Of a DNA stretch of 64,000 nt, positions 18,044 through 26,915 are shown one piece after another. The position numbers were made by a program, and so were the translations under genes. A model generated the notes under the pieces. The model did not search any database. It was not told where the DNA came from and worked only from the letters and a program-made list of their open reading frames with translations. Position 1 is the stretch's first letter, and every line of letters begins with the position of its first letter. Source of the stretch: Croceibacterium_A sp044506885 (GTDB lineage Bacteria; Pseudomonadota; Alphaproteobacteria; Sphingomonadales; Sphingomonadaceae); NCBI GenBank assembly GCA_044506885.1, contig JBIQKC010000009.1, positions 13,370-77,369 on the forward strand, written 5' to 3'.

Positions 18044-19701
18044 AGAAGGTCCGCTGCGCGATCTACACGCGCAAATCGAGTGAGGAAGGTCTCGAGCAGG
18101 ACTTCAACTCGCTCCATGCCCAGCGTGAGGCCTGCGCCGCCTATATCCTCAGCCAGGCCTCCGAAGGCTGGACGCTGCTGCCAGACGAATATGATGACGG
18201 TGGATTGTCGGGTGGGACGCTGGAGCGACCGGCGCTCCGGCGGCTGATGAGGGACATCGAGGCCGACAGGATCGACATCGTGGTCGTCTACAAGGTCGAC
18301 CGGCTGAGCCGCTCGCTGCTCGACTTCGCGAAGCTGGTCGAGACCTTCGACAAGGCGAACGTATCCTTCGTCTCGGTGACCCAGTCCTTCAACACGACCA
18401 ACAGCATGGGCCGGCTCACGCTCAACATGCTGCTCTCCTTCGCCCAGTTCGAACGCGAGGTCACCGCCGAGCGCATCCGCGACAAGATCGCCGCATCCAA
18501 GGCTCGCGGCATGTGGATGGGCGGGAACCCGCCGCTCGGCTACAAGCCCGATGGCAGGACGCTGGCGATCGTCGATGAGCATGCCGGGATCGTGCGACAC
18601 ATCTTCGCGCGCTACCTCGATCTGGGAAATGTTCGCCTGGTTGCCGGCGAGCTGGCCAGCGAGGGCATCCTCGCCCCGCAACGCACCGCCGCCACCGGGA
18701 GGATGACAGGTGGCCGTCCGTTCACCCGGGGGCAGATCTACAAGCTCCTCTCCAATCCCATCTACATCGGCGAGATCCATCACAAGGGGCAGGTCCATGC
18801 CGGAAAGCATGAGGCGATCATCGATCGTGCAAGCTGGGACAGCGTCCAGCGGATGCTTGCCGCCAATCTGCAGGGCGAGAGGTCAGGTAGCAGGGCACAG
18901 TCGCCCAGCCTGCTTGCGGGCCGCATCTTCGATCGGCACGGCGAGCCGTTGGTCGCCGTCCATGCCTGCAAAGGGAAAGTCCGCTATCGTTACTATGTGA
19001 GCCGGTCACTCCAGCATGACGCAGACCGGCAGGCCACTAATGGCCTGCGTATCCCAGCGCTGGAGATCGAGGCGGCCGTCAGCCAGCTTCTGGCGGAAGC
19101 GCTCGATGATCCGCTATCGCTGCTCGCGCAAGCAGGGATACCGCTCGAAAGCGATCGTCTGCGCATGATCCTCAAACAGGCCGAGCAGCTGGCAGCTTCC
19201 ATCCGCGGCAGGCATCGCGATACGATCCGCAAGCTTGTGGCGAAGGTTAGTGTCCAGCCAGATGAGTTAGCACTCGAACTGTCAGTTATGGCGCTATGTA
19301 CATCTTGGGCTGTCGAGGCCTCTGCAGGTACACAGACCTCGATCCTGCTTAACTCGCCGGTCCGTCTGACCCGCACCGGTCGGGCCATCCGGCTGGTCCA
19401 GCGCGATGGCCGACCGGCCTCACAGGGCAGGCCCGATCCCGGCCTCGTCGCGTTGCTGCGCAAGGGACACAGCTGGTGGCAACAGCTTCAGACCGGCATG
19501 ATCGACATCGCCACCATCGCCCGCGAGGAAAAGGTCAACGACTCCTGGGTGTCGCGCCTCGTCCGACTGAACTTTCTCGCGCCCGCGATCGTCGAAGCCA
19601 TCCTCGCCGGGACCCAGACCGCCTCGGTCAGCGTAACATCTCTACGCACCGCCAATCTGCCGATCGACTGGGACGAGCAGATCGTCCTGTTCGGAATGTG
19701 A
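18040..19701 (+). CDS. Large serine recombinase, element integrase
   Basis: A 553-aa large serine recombinase. The resolvase catalytic domain is at residues 5-150: YTRKSS with nucleophile Ser13, YKVDRLSRSLLDFAKL near 88-103, and the LLSFAQFEREVTAERIRDK helix. A recombinase domain follows (about 165-270, GYKPDG, GRPFTRGQIYKLLSNP). The C-terminal part (about 280-553) is the DNA-binding and coiled-coil region, ending with a helix-turn-helix-like NDSWVSRLVRLNFLAP. It likely integrates and excises the element between site-specific DNA sites. The tRNA-Ser gene and its decayed copy downstream are the candidate attachment region, though tRNA 3' ends are more usual for tyrosine integrases. Confidence 0.93.
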   Translation: MKKVRCAIYTRKSSEEGLEQDFNSLHAQREACAAYILSQASEGWTLLPDEYDDGGLSGGTLERPALRRLMRDIEADRIDIVVVYKVDRLSRSLLDFAKLVETFDKANVSFVSVTQSFNTTNSMGRLTLNMLLSFAQFEREVTAERIRDKIAASKARGMWMGGNPPLGYKPDGRTLAIVDEHAGIVRHIFARYLDLGNVRLVAGELASEGILAPQRTAATGRMTGGRPFTRGQIYKLLSNPIYIGEIHHKGQVHAGKHEAIIDRASWDSVQRMLAANLQGERSGSRAQSPSLLAGRIFDRHGEPLVAVHACKGKVRYRYYVSRSLQHDADRQATNGLRIPALEIEAAVSQLLAEALDDPLSLLAQAGIPLESDRLRMILKQAEQLAASIRGRHRDTIRKLVAKVSVQPDELALELSVMALCTSWAVEASAGTQTSILLNSPVRLTRTGRAIRLVQRDGRPASQGRPDPGLVALLRKGHSWWQQLQTGMIDIATIAREEKVNDSWVSRLVRLNFLAPAIVEAILAGTQTASVSVTSLRTANLPIDWDEQIVLFGM

Positions 19702-20338
19702 TGAATCACCGCGAGTCACGATACCTGCGGCGCTTCGGCGCCGCTTTGCGCTTCCGGACCAGCAGAAGCAGTCCATGCTGCAACCTCACTCTGTACCGCC
19801 AAAATGGCCGACAGAGAAAAGGCCGTCGGAGCGACCAATTGTTGCTCCAGCTACGCTCTCCGCAGACCGTACCATCTCCGCAAGCGGCGCGGAACCACGC
19901 GCCTTTCGGCAAGAGGAAAAATAATTCTATATCGATGACTTATGTATGGCGGAGGGAAAGAGATTCGAAACTCCAGACTGGAGTCGTGTAACCCACGGAA
20001 ATCACGCGATAATATAGGCCTGCATCCGCCAATCCGGTCTGTGTCGCAGACCTCCTGCCAGGCAATAAGTCCGCACCGAGAGATTTCCGTGCTCTGCAAC
20101 AGATCGGTTCCAGGATTACCATCTCTGGTGGATCGGAGCCCTCCCGCGATCGCGCGCATGATGCACCATCGCTCCGGCCACTCCGTACTGCCGAAATGAG
20201 CGACGGAGAAAAAGCCGTTAGAGCGACCAAATGTTGCTCCAGATACGCTCTCCGCAGACCGGAGCACCTCCGCAAACGGCGCGGAACTGCGCCACTTTTC
20301 GGAGCATTTTCCTTTTATATCAAAGACTTAGATATATG
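19702..20338. other. Non-coding junction between recombinase and tRNA-Ser
   Basis: About 640 bases without a gene. It holds two diverged direct repeats (listed separately). Between them, 19976-20178, is unique DNA with many stops and a small run of A/T. No ribosome-binding site with an open frame is visible. This is the expected place for an attachment site and the scar of earlier integrations. Confidence 0.6.
19787..19975. repeat. Direct repeat copy 1 with decayed tRNA-Ser 3' end
   Basis: Aligns without gaps in its first 120 columns to 20179-20298, with about 19 mismatches by hand count. It then passes through a variable A/T-rich stretch and ends in TGGCGGAGGGAAAGAGATTC at 19947, a degenerate form of the tRNA-Ser 3' end found at the same offset (160 bases) in copy 2. 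The decayed T-arm no longer pairs well. It looks like an old attachment-site copy. Confidence 0.75.
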
Positions 20339-20367
20339 TGGCGGAGAGGGTGGGATTCGAACCCACG
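20179..20367. repeat. Direct repeat copy 2 ending in the intact tRNA-Ser 3' end
   Basis: Second copy, 392 bases downstream of copy 1. Shared blocks include TTGCTCCAG, TACGCTCTCCGCAGACC and CGGCGCGGAAC. Its last 29 bases are the 3' end of the functional tRNA-Ser gene (acceptor strand and T-arm). The identical 160-base offset from repeat start to tRNA end in both copies shows that they are homologous units rather than chance similarity. Confidence 0.75.
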
Positions 20368-20428
20368 TTACGGTTGCCCGTAAACCGCATTTCGAGTGCG
20401 GCGCATTCGACCTCTCTGCCACCTCTCC
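20339..20428 (-). tRNA. tRNA-Ser (anticodon CGA)
   Basis: A 90-base class II tRNA on the minus strand. The acceptor arms GGAGAGG and CCTCTCC pair fully, the encoded 3' end is GCCA, the anticodon loop CTCGAAA gives CGA (reads UCG), a long variable arm is present, and the T-arm has GTTCGAATC. Its 3' end faces the accessory island, the usual orientation for an integration target. Confidence 0.97.
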
Positions 20429-20647
20429 GCGAAGGGCGCGGGCGCGGTGGAGGCGCCCGGTCGGTCAGGAGCGCGGCGGTTAGCCGAAGGGCTGCGCCTT
20501 GCCAAGCCCGTCCGGAGCATTTGTCGAAGGCCCTGTTCCGAGCTTTTGTGGAGGGCTTCATCCTTCGGCCAATCGCGCCGCCCCGTGTCGTCGCCGAATT
20601 GGGGCCGAATTGGGGATTGCCCGGAAGGGAGCCTTGCCCGACGGCTC

Positions 20648-21049
20648 ATGCATTCTTATTTCAACGACATGGAACGATCGCAGTTCTACTCGCCGCAAGC
20701 CGGCCGCAGAATCGAGGCGCCCCGCCATTCGGAAGCGCGCTTCGCGATTGGCGATGTGGTGCGCCATCGCTTGTTCGACTTTCGCGGGGTGGTATTCGAT
20801 ATCGATCCGGTCTTCGCCAACAGCGAGGAATGGTACGAAGCGATTCCCGAGGGCGTCCGGCCCGATCGCAACCAGCCGTTCTATCACCTGCTGGCCGAGA
20901 ACGACGATGCCTCCTACGTCGCCTATTGCAGCCAGCAGAACCTGATGAACGACGGTGAGGGCGGGCCGATAGACCACCCCAGCTTGCAGCAGCTGTTCGA
21001 CGGCTTTCGCGGCGGCCGCTATCGCCTGCGCCGCAGTCTGACGCACTGA
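20648..21049 (+). CDS. hspQ: Heat shock protein HspQ (YccV-like, hemimethylated-DNA-binding fold)
   Basis: A 133-aa protein with the HspQ/YccV domain: RFAIGDVVRHRLFDFRGVVF, then FANSEEWYEAIP, QPFYHLLAENDD and SYVAYCSQQNL. In enteric bacteria HspQ tunes Lon protease and affects DnaA turnover. The domain is known to bind hemimethylated DNA in vitro. Two starts are possible, ATG 20648 and ATG 20669; neither has a strong ribosome-binding site, and the conserved fold begins later, so the choice does not affect the domain. It is the first core-genome gene after the tRNA. Confidence 0.9.
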   Translation: MHSYFNDMERSQFYSPQAGRRIEAPRHSEARFAIGDVVRHRLFDFRGVVFDIDPVFANSEEWYEAIPEGVRPDRNQPFYHLLAENDDASYVAYCSQQNLMNDGEGGPIDHPSLQQLFDGFRGGRYRLRRSLTH

Positions 21050-21077
21050 CACGCCGTGTTTCGGCGCCCGCCGCGCC

Positions 21078-21992
21078 TCAGCTCTTGATCTTCCATCCGC
21101 TTTTCAGAACGCGATAGGTCGCGAACCCGAGAGCCAGGTTGATCGCCCCGGCCCCGATCGCGGCGACGATCACCGCCTCGTTGGTGTTGCCGATGTCGCT
21201 CTGGCCGATAAAGCCGAAGCGGAAGCCCGAGATCATGTAGAAAAACGGGTTCAGCCGGCTGATCGCCTGAAACGCCGGCGACAGGTTGTGGATGACGTAG
21301 AAGGTGCCCGACAGCAGCGAGAGCGGCGCGACGACGAAATTGGTCACCGCCGCGGCGTGATCGAACTTTTCGGCCCACAGGCTGGTCAGCAACCCCATCA
21401 GCGCCAGCATTGTCGCGCCCATCAGCCCGAACCATGCGATCGCCCAGGGATGCGCCGCCATCATGTCGACGCCCGGCCACAGGGCCATCGCCAGCGCCAC
21501 CGCGCCGCCGACCATGAGAGCGCGGGTAATGGCGGCGGCGACGATGCCGATCATCAGTTCGGCCTCGCTCAGCGGCGGCATCAGCAGGTCGATGATCGTC
21601 CCCTGGAGCTTGCCCGTCAGCAGCGAGAAGCTGGAATTGGCGAAGGCGTTTTGCATCATGCCCATCATGATCAGGCCCGGAGCGACGAAGGTGGCGAAGG
21701 ACACGCCCAGTATCTCGCCGCCTGCGCGCCCCCCCGAACGGCCGAGGGCCACCGAGAAGATGATGAGGAACAGCAGCGTGGTGATGGCAGGCGCCCAGAC
21801 AGTCTGCGTCTGGACCTTGAGAAACCGCCGCACCTCCTTCATATAGAGGCTCCACAGCCCGATCCGGTTAAAGCCGGTGATCTGGGGCTGCCCCTTGGGC
21901 GGAAACCTGCGCCCGGCACTTGCAGCGGGGTCGACGAATTCTCGCGCTTCTCCGGTGGAGTCCGGCGTGGCGACTGGGGCTTGATCGACCAT
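21078..21992 (-). CDS. ABC-2 type transporter permease
   Basis: A 304-aa inner-membrane permease of the ABC-2 family (YadH-like). A cytosolic N-terminus of about 60 residues is followed by six hydrophobic segments, starting with WAPAITTLLFLIIFSVAL. The family motif region FANSSFSLLTGKLQGTIIDL and the conserved PLSLLSGTFY...NPFFYMISGFR segment are present. The ATPase partner is not next to it: hspQ lies downstream and gcrA is divergent upstream, so the partner must be elsewhere. The substrate is unknown; drug, lipid or polysaccharide export are all known for this family. Confidence 0.9.
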   Translation of the reverse strand: MVDQAPVATPDSTGEAREFVDPAASAGRRFPPKGQPQITGFNRIGLWSLYMKEVRRFLKVQTQTVWAPAITTLLFLIIFSVALGRSGGRAGGEILGVSFATFVAPGLIMMGMMQNAFANSSFSLLTGKLQGTIIDLLMPPLSEAELMIGIVAAAITRALMVGGAVALAMALWPGVDMMAAHPWAIAWFGLMGATMLALMGLLTSLWAEKFDHAAAVTNFVVAPLSLLSGTFYVIHNLSPAFQAISRLNPFFYMISGFRFGFIGQSDIGNTNEAVIVAAIGAGAINLALGFATYRVLKSGWKIKS

Positions 21993-22070
21993 GCGGGGCG
22001 ACTATCGGCCCCGGCTCGTGCTGGCAAGACGGCGCGCGGATTCGCCCCGCAGACGAATGATGGATACCGA

Positions 22071-22754
22071 ATGAGCTGGACCGACGAACGTATCGCCACG
22101 CTGACCAAGATGTGGGAAAGCGGCGCAACCGCGAGCCAGATCGCCGACGAGCTCGGCGGCGTTTCGCGCAACGCCGTGATCGGCAAGGCGCACCGGCTCG
22201 GGCTCAAGGCGCGTCCGTCGCCGGTCAAGGCGAACGATGCCAAGCCCGCGCCCCGTGCGAAGGATGCCGATCCCAAGCCGGTCGCGGCCAAGCCAGCTGC
22301 GCCGCGTCCCGCGCCGAAGCCCGCCGCTCCGCGCGCCGAGAGCCAGGCCGAGGAACGCCGCACGTCGGCGGCCCCGGCAACGCCGAGCCAGCCGCTGCCC
22401 AACCCGACGCCCGAGCTTCCGCGCGTGGTCTCGGTCGGTCCCGGCGGTTTCCTGCGCCAGGGCCCCGGTGACCAGCAGGCCCCCATTCCGCCGGCGCCGC
22501 CGCGCCGCCTTGTGCCCGCCAAGCCGAGCCCGGAGATCGCCGACAAGACGAGCCTGCTCGACCTCAACGACCGCGTCTGCCGCTGGCCGATGGGCCACCC
22601 AGGCGAGCCGGACTTCCATTTCTGCGGCGCCAAGGTGAATCCCGGCTTCCCCTATTGCGTCGAGCACTGCGGCCGCGCCTATCAGGCGCAGTTGCCGCGC
22701 GGCGCCCGCCGCCCCCCGCCGCCGATGCCGTTCGGCGGGCCGCGCGTACGCTGA
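22071..22754 (+). CDS. gcrA: GcrA cell-cycle regulator
   Basis: A 227-aa GcrA. The N-terminal helix-turn-helix (MSWTDERIATLTKMWESG, then SRNAVIGKAHRLGL) binds methylated GANTC promoters with sigma-70, a function established in Caulobacter. A Pro/Ala/Lys-rich linker spans about 45-150. The C-terminal domain with Cys/His residues (DRVCRWPMGHPGEPDFHFCG, FPYCVEHCGRAY) binds sigma factor. The start follows from the conserved MSWTDER. The linker is long compared with the Caulobacter protein (173 aa). It is divergent from the ABC permease with 78 bases between. Confidence 0.95.
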   Translation: MSWTDERIATLTKMWESGATASQIADELGGVSRNAVIGKAHRLGLKARPSPVKANDAKPAPRAKDADPKPVAAKPAAPRPAPKPAAPRAESQAEERRTSAAPATPSQPLPNPTPELPRVVSVGPGGFLRQGPGDQQAPIPPAPPRRLVPAKPSPEIADKTSLLDLNDRVCRWPMGHPGEPDFHFCGAKVNPGFPYCVEHCGRAYQAQLPRGARRPPPPMPFGGPRVR

Positions 22755-22778
22755 CCGGCCGGCGAACGCCTGTTCCGA

Positions 22779-24116
22779 TCAACCCCGGCGCGTGACCCGG
22801 GGGACCGGACGGTCGACGATGATCGCGGCGGCGGAAATCAGCGCCGCCGCGACGACGAGCACGGAGAAGAACGGCAGCAGGCTGCCTCCTCCGAGATCTA
22901 TCAGCCAGCCGCCGAACCCGGTCGCCGCAATCGCCCCGATGCGACCGACGAAAATGCCGAAACCGATCCCCGCCGAACGGCACGACGCCGGATAGGCGTG
23001 AGTCATCACGGCGTAGAAGCTCGCAATCGAAGCGCTGAACAGCGCCGCCGACAGACCGTACAGCGAAACGACCGCCAGCTGTTCGCTGCTGCTGGGTGCG
23101 CTGCTCATGCCTTCGAGGACGAATGCGAAAACTACCAGCGTCGCCGCGAGACTGACGCTGAGGGAGCCGATCACCAGGCGTGAGCCGAGCTGCTGCACCA
23201 GCAGTCCGACCGCCACCGAAGCGATCATCGAGGTTATGCCGCCGACCGCGACCGTGTACGATGCCTCGGCGAGCGAGAAGCCCTTCGCGGTAAGGAACGT
23301 CGTGCCCCAGTTGAGCATGCCGTAGGCGATCAGCGTCGCGGCCGCGAAGGCGATGCCGATGCCCAAGTTGAGCCGCCGGTTGCTGGCGTCGAGCACGCCG
23401 ATGGACCCGGCGGCGGTGTCGGTCATATGCCGCTCGGGAACCAGCTCCACGTCCTGATCGAGCAGCTTGCGCGCGACTGCGCGCGCCTGATCCGGCTTGC
23501 CCCGGCCAAGCAGGAACGAAGGACTGTCGCGGAGCACGGCCACGATCAGCACGACCACCACCAGGGTCGAGAGGCCGACCACGACGAACGTGCCTCGCCA
23601 GCCGTATATGTCGAGCAGCGTGGGCGCGAGCGCGGCCACGACGAGGCCGCCCGCCGGCGTGCCAACCGACAGCGTGGTGACGCCCACCGGCCGCCACTTG
23701 TCGGGCAACCATTCGCCGGCAAGCGCGATGGCGTTGGCATAGGCCGATCCGAAGCCCAGTCCGCCGACCAGCCGCCAGGCGGCCATCTGCCACACGTCTG
23801 TCGACCAGCTCGCGCCAACCGTCGCCAGCGCGAACACCACCGTGGCCAGCGCCAGCGACCAGCGCCGGCCGATCGTGTCGCCGAGCCAGCCGCCCGCCCA
23901 CGAGCCAATCCCGAACCCGACCAGCGCGGCGCCCATCGCCCAGCCGAACGTCGTTCGGTCGACCGCGAATTCCTCGATCACGATCGGCGCGACGATGCCG
24001 AGGAGTTGCGCGTCCATTCCATCCGCGATCAGCACCAGCATGCAGACCACGAAGGTCGCGACCGAGAACGCCCGCAGCGGCTGACGCGAGATCGCCTCGC
24101 TGAATGAACTCGCCAA
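22779..24116 (-). CDS. MFS transporter, aromatic acid:H+ symporter-like
   Basis: A 445-aa protein with twelve predicted membrane helices. The first helix carries DGMDAQLLGIVAPIV, the Asp-containing signature of the AAHS group (benzoate, 4-hydroxybenzoate, protocatechuate uptake). The loop 2-3 motif appears as GGWLGDTIGRRWSLA. The start is TTG at 24116, preceded by GGGGAGGACAGC; the upstream frame is open for another 66 codons but has no membrane or family features, and this start gives the usual length. The gene is convergent with gcrA. The substrate is unknown. Confidence 0.85.
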   Translation of the reverse strand: MASSFSEAISRQPLRAFSVATFVVCMLVLIADGMDAQLLGIVAPIVIEEFAVDRTTFGWAMGAALVGFGIGSWAGGWLGDTIGRRWSLALATVVFALATVGASWSTDVWQMAAWRLVGGLGFGSAYANAIALAGEWLPDKWRPVGVTTLSVGTPAGGLVVAALAPTLLDIYGWRGTFVVVGLSTLVVVVLIVAVLRDSPSFLLGRGKPDQARAVARKLLDQDVELVPERHMTDTAAGSIGVLDASNRRLNLGIGIAFAAATLIAYGMLNWGTTFLTAKGFSLAEASYTVAVGGITSMIASVAVGLLVQQLGSRLVIGSLSVSLAATLVVFAFVLEGMSSAPSSSEQLAVVSLYGLSAALFSASIASFYAVMTHAYPASCRSAGIGFGIFVGRIGAIAATGFGGWLIDLGGGSLLPFFSVLVVAAALISAAAIIVDRPVPRVTRRG

Positions 24117-24479
24117 GCTGTCCTCCCCGTTTTGGTTTGCGGCAGGGATGCCATGCGCTCCCGCGGCTGGGAAGCCCGAATGACGCGGCCTCCGCGTCAG
24201 GCAGTGATTCGCGCCCAAAGCGTCATTCGACCGCACCCGACCGATCGTGGCAGCAATACGACCAGTTGCAGGAACACGCATGACCGTGTGCCGTTCAACC
24301 GAACAACGCCACAACTTGCCGTAGTTTATTTGCGATTTCAGACAGGTACTCCAAATCTGACATCGAGAGAGATATTCAAATTGTAGAATCTCGTATCCCG
24401 GTACCTGCTTCCACTATTTTTATCATATCTCATAATTTTAAGAAATTAACCTGTTCGTCTGAAATTCAGGAGAATGATC
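24117..24479. other. A/T-rich intergenic region between MFS and DUF4168 genes
   Basis: About 360 bases between divergent genes. The right half (24300-24470) is clearly richer in A and T than the rest of the window, as expected for the promoter region of the DUF4168 gene. No gene or stable hairpin is seen. Confidence 0.5.
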
Positions 24480-24968
24480 ATGAAAAAGTTTTCTATCCCC
24501 ATCCTTGGCCTTACTCTGGCCGCGACGGCTGCCTATGCTCAGGACGTGCCCGGTGACGAACTGCCCCCGCCGGACAGCAGTGTGACGAGCCCGGCCGATC
24601 CCGCCGGACCGCCTCCCGCCGATCCGGCGGCGCCTCCGCCGGCCGACGCCCTGCCGCCCGAACCGGCTCCTGCCGATGCCCTGCCGCCCGAGCCGGGCGC
24701 GGAGGACCCCGGCGACGTCTCCGCCGGCGCGTTCACCGACGCGGAGATCGACAGCTTCGCCAAGGCGACCGTGGCGGTGCAGGAAATCGACGCCGATGCG
24801 ACGCTCGACGTCCAGGCGAAGCAGGAGCAGATGGCCAGCGCCGTCACCGACGCCGGCCTCAATCCGGCCAAGTACAATGAAATCGGTCAGGCGCTTGCCA
24901 CGGACACGGAACTGCGCGCCAAGGTGCAGACCGCGATGGCCCGCCACGCAACCCCCAGCGACGGCTAA
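24480..24968 (+). CDS. DUF4168 domain secreted protein
   Basis: A 162-aa exported protein. The signal peptide is MKKFSIPILGLTLAATAAYA with cleavage before QDVP. A Pro/Ala/Asp-rich low-complexity spacer covers about 25-80 with two copies of a PADALPPEP unit. The DUF4168 helical domain follows (TDAEIDSFAKATVAVQEID to ALATDTELRAKVQ). ATG 24480 is preferred over ATG 24474 because AGGAG lies seven bases before it. Function is unknown; family members are periplasmic or surface-associated. A strong terminator follows. Confidence 0.85.
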   Translation: MKKFSIPILGLTLAATAAYAQDVPGDELPPPDSSVTSPADPAGPPPADPAAPPPADALPPEPAPADALPPEPGAEDPGDVSAGAFTDAEIDSFAKATVAVQEIDADATLDVQAKQEQMASAVTDAGLNPAKYNEIGQALATDTELRAKVQTAMARHATPSDG

Positions 24969-24990
24969 GACCTAGTCGATCGCTAACCGA

Positions 24991-25029
24991 GAGACCGCGC
25001 GGCGGGGGACATCCCGCCGCGCGGTTCTC
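24991..25029. terminator. Hairpin between convergent DUF4168 and SDR genes
   Basis: Near-perfect inverted repeat: GAGACCGCGCGGCGGG pairs with CCCGCCGCGCGGTTCTC across a 6-base loop. It lies between the ends of two converging genes, so it probably stops transcription from both sides. Confidence 0.8.
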
Positions 25030-25039
25030 TTGTGCAGGC

Positions 25040-25990
25040 TCACTGCCCTCCGGCCGGGCTCATCGAACCGAGATCGAGCGCGAATTCGCCCTCTTTCCTC
25101 TCCGGAACCGGGCGATTGCCGGGAGCCATCAGGTTGCGGACCATTTCCGCGCGCATGGTTTCGAACTTGACCCGCCCTGGCGTGGGCTCATCGGCCGGGA
25201 AAGCATCCTCGATCTCGCGATGACGCTGCTTCACTTCGTCGAGGAACTCGCGGTTGGTGAAGATGTAGAAGCGGTTTTCCCTGATCGCTTCCGCCACCGC
25301 CTTGCCGGTGTCGTAGGGATCGATCGCCCCGCGCATCGCATCCCACAGGTCCTTCATGAACTGCGGCGCGCCTTCTTCCTTGATGTTTTCCGGATCGTCC
25401 TCAGGCAAGGGGACGATGGCGGTGCGCGTCGCGCCGGGGAACAGGCACGAAACGCCGATCCCTTCCTTGGCGAGCTGGATCCGCAGGCTCTCCGAAAAGC
25501 CGCGCACCGCATACTTGGCGGTCGAATAGGCGGCGAGGCCCGGCAACGGCACGACGCCCGCCATGGAGCTGGTATTGACGATATGCCCGCCCTCGCCCTG
25601 CTTGCGGATGATCGGGGCGATGATCTTCGTCCCGTTGATCACGCCGCCGAGGTTGATTGCCATTACGCGGTCCCATTCGTCGAAGTTCTCGCTGGCCGCC
25701 GTGCCGCCGCCGTTCACGCCGGCGTTGTTGCACAGCACGTGGATCCTGCCGAACGCCTCCAGCGTTTCCTCGGCGGCATTGCGCAGGCTTTCGCGCGCGG
25801 CGACGTCTGTCTTGACGAAATGCACTGCGTTGCTGCCGGCCAGCTTTTCCTTCGCCTGCGCGATATGTTCGTCGCTCCAGTCGGCGAGGCTGACTTTCAT
25901 GCCCTCGTCGAGGAACGCGCGCGCCATGCCGAGGCCGATGCCGCTGGCCCCGCCGGTGATGAAGGCGACCTTGCCGGTCAGATGTTCCAT
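25040..25990 (-). CDS. SDR family oxidoreductase
   Basis: A 316-aa short-chain dehydrogenase/reductase. The NAD(P)-binding motif TGGASGIGLG is at residues 11-20, NNAG is present near 90, and the active site is Ser (NTSSMAG) with YSTAK. The C-terminal extension after about 250 is longer than in classical members and rich in Glu and Arg. ATG 25990 (MEHLTGK) is preceded by GAGGGAAGAGA. It is the last gene of the five-gene minus-strand operon beginning with the MaoC gene. The substrate is unknown; an alcohol or keto intermediate of a catabolic route is likely. Confidence 0.9.
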   Translation of the reverse strand: MEHLTGKVAFITGGASGIGLGMARAFLDEGMKVSLADWSDEHIAQAKEKLAGSNAVHFVKTDVAARESLRNAAEETLEAFGRIHVLCNNAGVNGGGTAASENFDEWDRVMAINLGGVINGTKIIAPIIRKQGEGGHIVNTSSMAGVVPLPGLAAYSTAKYAVRGFSESLRIQLAKEGIGVSCLFPGATRTAIVPLPEDDPENIKEEGAPQFMKDLWDAMRGAIDPYDTGKAVAEAIRENRFYIFTNREFLDEVKQRHREIEDAFPADEPTPGRVKFETMRAEMVRNLMAPGNRPVPERKEGEFALDLGSMSPAGGQ

Positions 25991-26034
25991 TCTCTTCCCT
26001 CTTGTTTCCCTTCTCCACGATCGGAGAAGAAGCG

Positions 26035-26904
26035 TCACTCGTCGCGGAACTGCCCGAAATCGGGCGCTTCCTCGACCGTATCGGGCGTTGCCGCCAGCAC
26101 CGCCTCCGCCCGTGCGCGCATCGCGTCCTTATAGAACCCATGCGTCACGATGTAGGTCGTGTCGTCGAGGATGCCTTGGGCCACCAGTTCGCCCGCCTGC
26201 TCCGGCTCCATCCAGTTATCGCCGACGATGCGGCGGCCGAGCCGCGCCTCGCTCGCCTTGTAGCCGCTGCCCTCCAGCAGGTGCGCCGGGCGGTTCTGCT
26301 GCGTCTCGTGAATGTTCGATTTGACCGGGCCCGGCAGCAGGATCGACACGCCGATGCCCTTCTCCGCCAGCGCCGGCTTCACCGCCTCGCAATAGTGGCA
26401 CACGGCCGCCTTGCTCGCGGCATAGATCGCCAGGTGCTCGGGCATCACGACTTCGGCGGCGAGGCTCGCAGTCGATACGATATGCCCGCCGCGCCCATGT
26501 GCGGCCATCTGCGGCAGGAACTCGACGAAGCCGTTGATCACTCCGCCGACATTGACGCCGAAGCCGAAGTCGTAATCGGCATAGGTCGCTTCGAGCACCG
26601 GCCCTTCGAGCCCGACGCCGGCGTTGTTGACCAGGATGTCGATCCCGCCGAATTGGTCCTGCATCCGCCCCGCCGCCTCGCGATAGGCTTCGCGGTTGGT
26701 GACGTCGAGTTGGAGCGCGGAAACCTGGTTCGACCCCCCGCCCCCGGCGAATTCCGCCAGCGCCGCGTCGATATGATCCTGCCGCAGATCCGCCAGCACC
26801 ACTTGCGCCCCGCGTCCGGCAAGCGCCTTGGCGATGCCGAGCCCGATCCCGCTGGCGCCGCCGGTGATGAATGCGGTCTTTCCCTCGAATGTACTGATCG
26901 CCAT
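26035..26904 (-). CDS. SDR family oxidoreductase
   Basis: A 289-aa classical-type SDR: TGGASGIGLG near 14-23 for the cofactor, NNAG near 97, and a catalytic STASLAA Ser with YAASK. Its N-terminal half resembles the SDR downstream, while the substrate region and C-terminus differ, so they are probably old paralogues with distinct substrates. ATG 26904 is preceded by GGAGAGACG. It lies 44 bases before the next SDR and 11 bases after the GlcG/HbpS-like gene. Confidence 0.9.
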   Translation of the reverse strand: MAISTFEGKTAFITGGASGIGLGIAKALAGRGAQVVLADLRQDHIDAALAEFAGGGGSNQVSALQLDVTNREAYREAAGRMQDQFGGIDILVNNAGVGLEGPVLEATYADYDFGFGVNVGGVINGFVEFLPQMAAHGRGGHIVSTASLAAEVVMPEHLAIYAASKAAVCHYCEAVKPALAEKGIGVSILLPGPVKSNIHETQQNRPAHLLEGSGYKASEARLGRRIVGDNWMEPEQAGELVAQGILDDTTYIVTHGFYKDAMRARAEAVLAATPDTVEEAPDFGQFRDE

Positions 26905-26915
26905 CGTCTCTCCAG

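Noticed and set aside
19947..19975. A second functional tRNA-Ser
   Set aside because: Only about 29 bases resemble the 3' end; the T-arm does not pair well, and no anticodon arm or 5' half is present.
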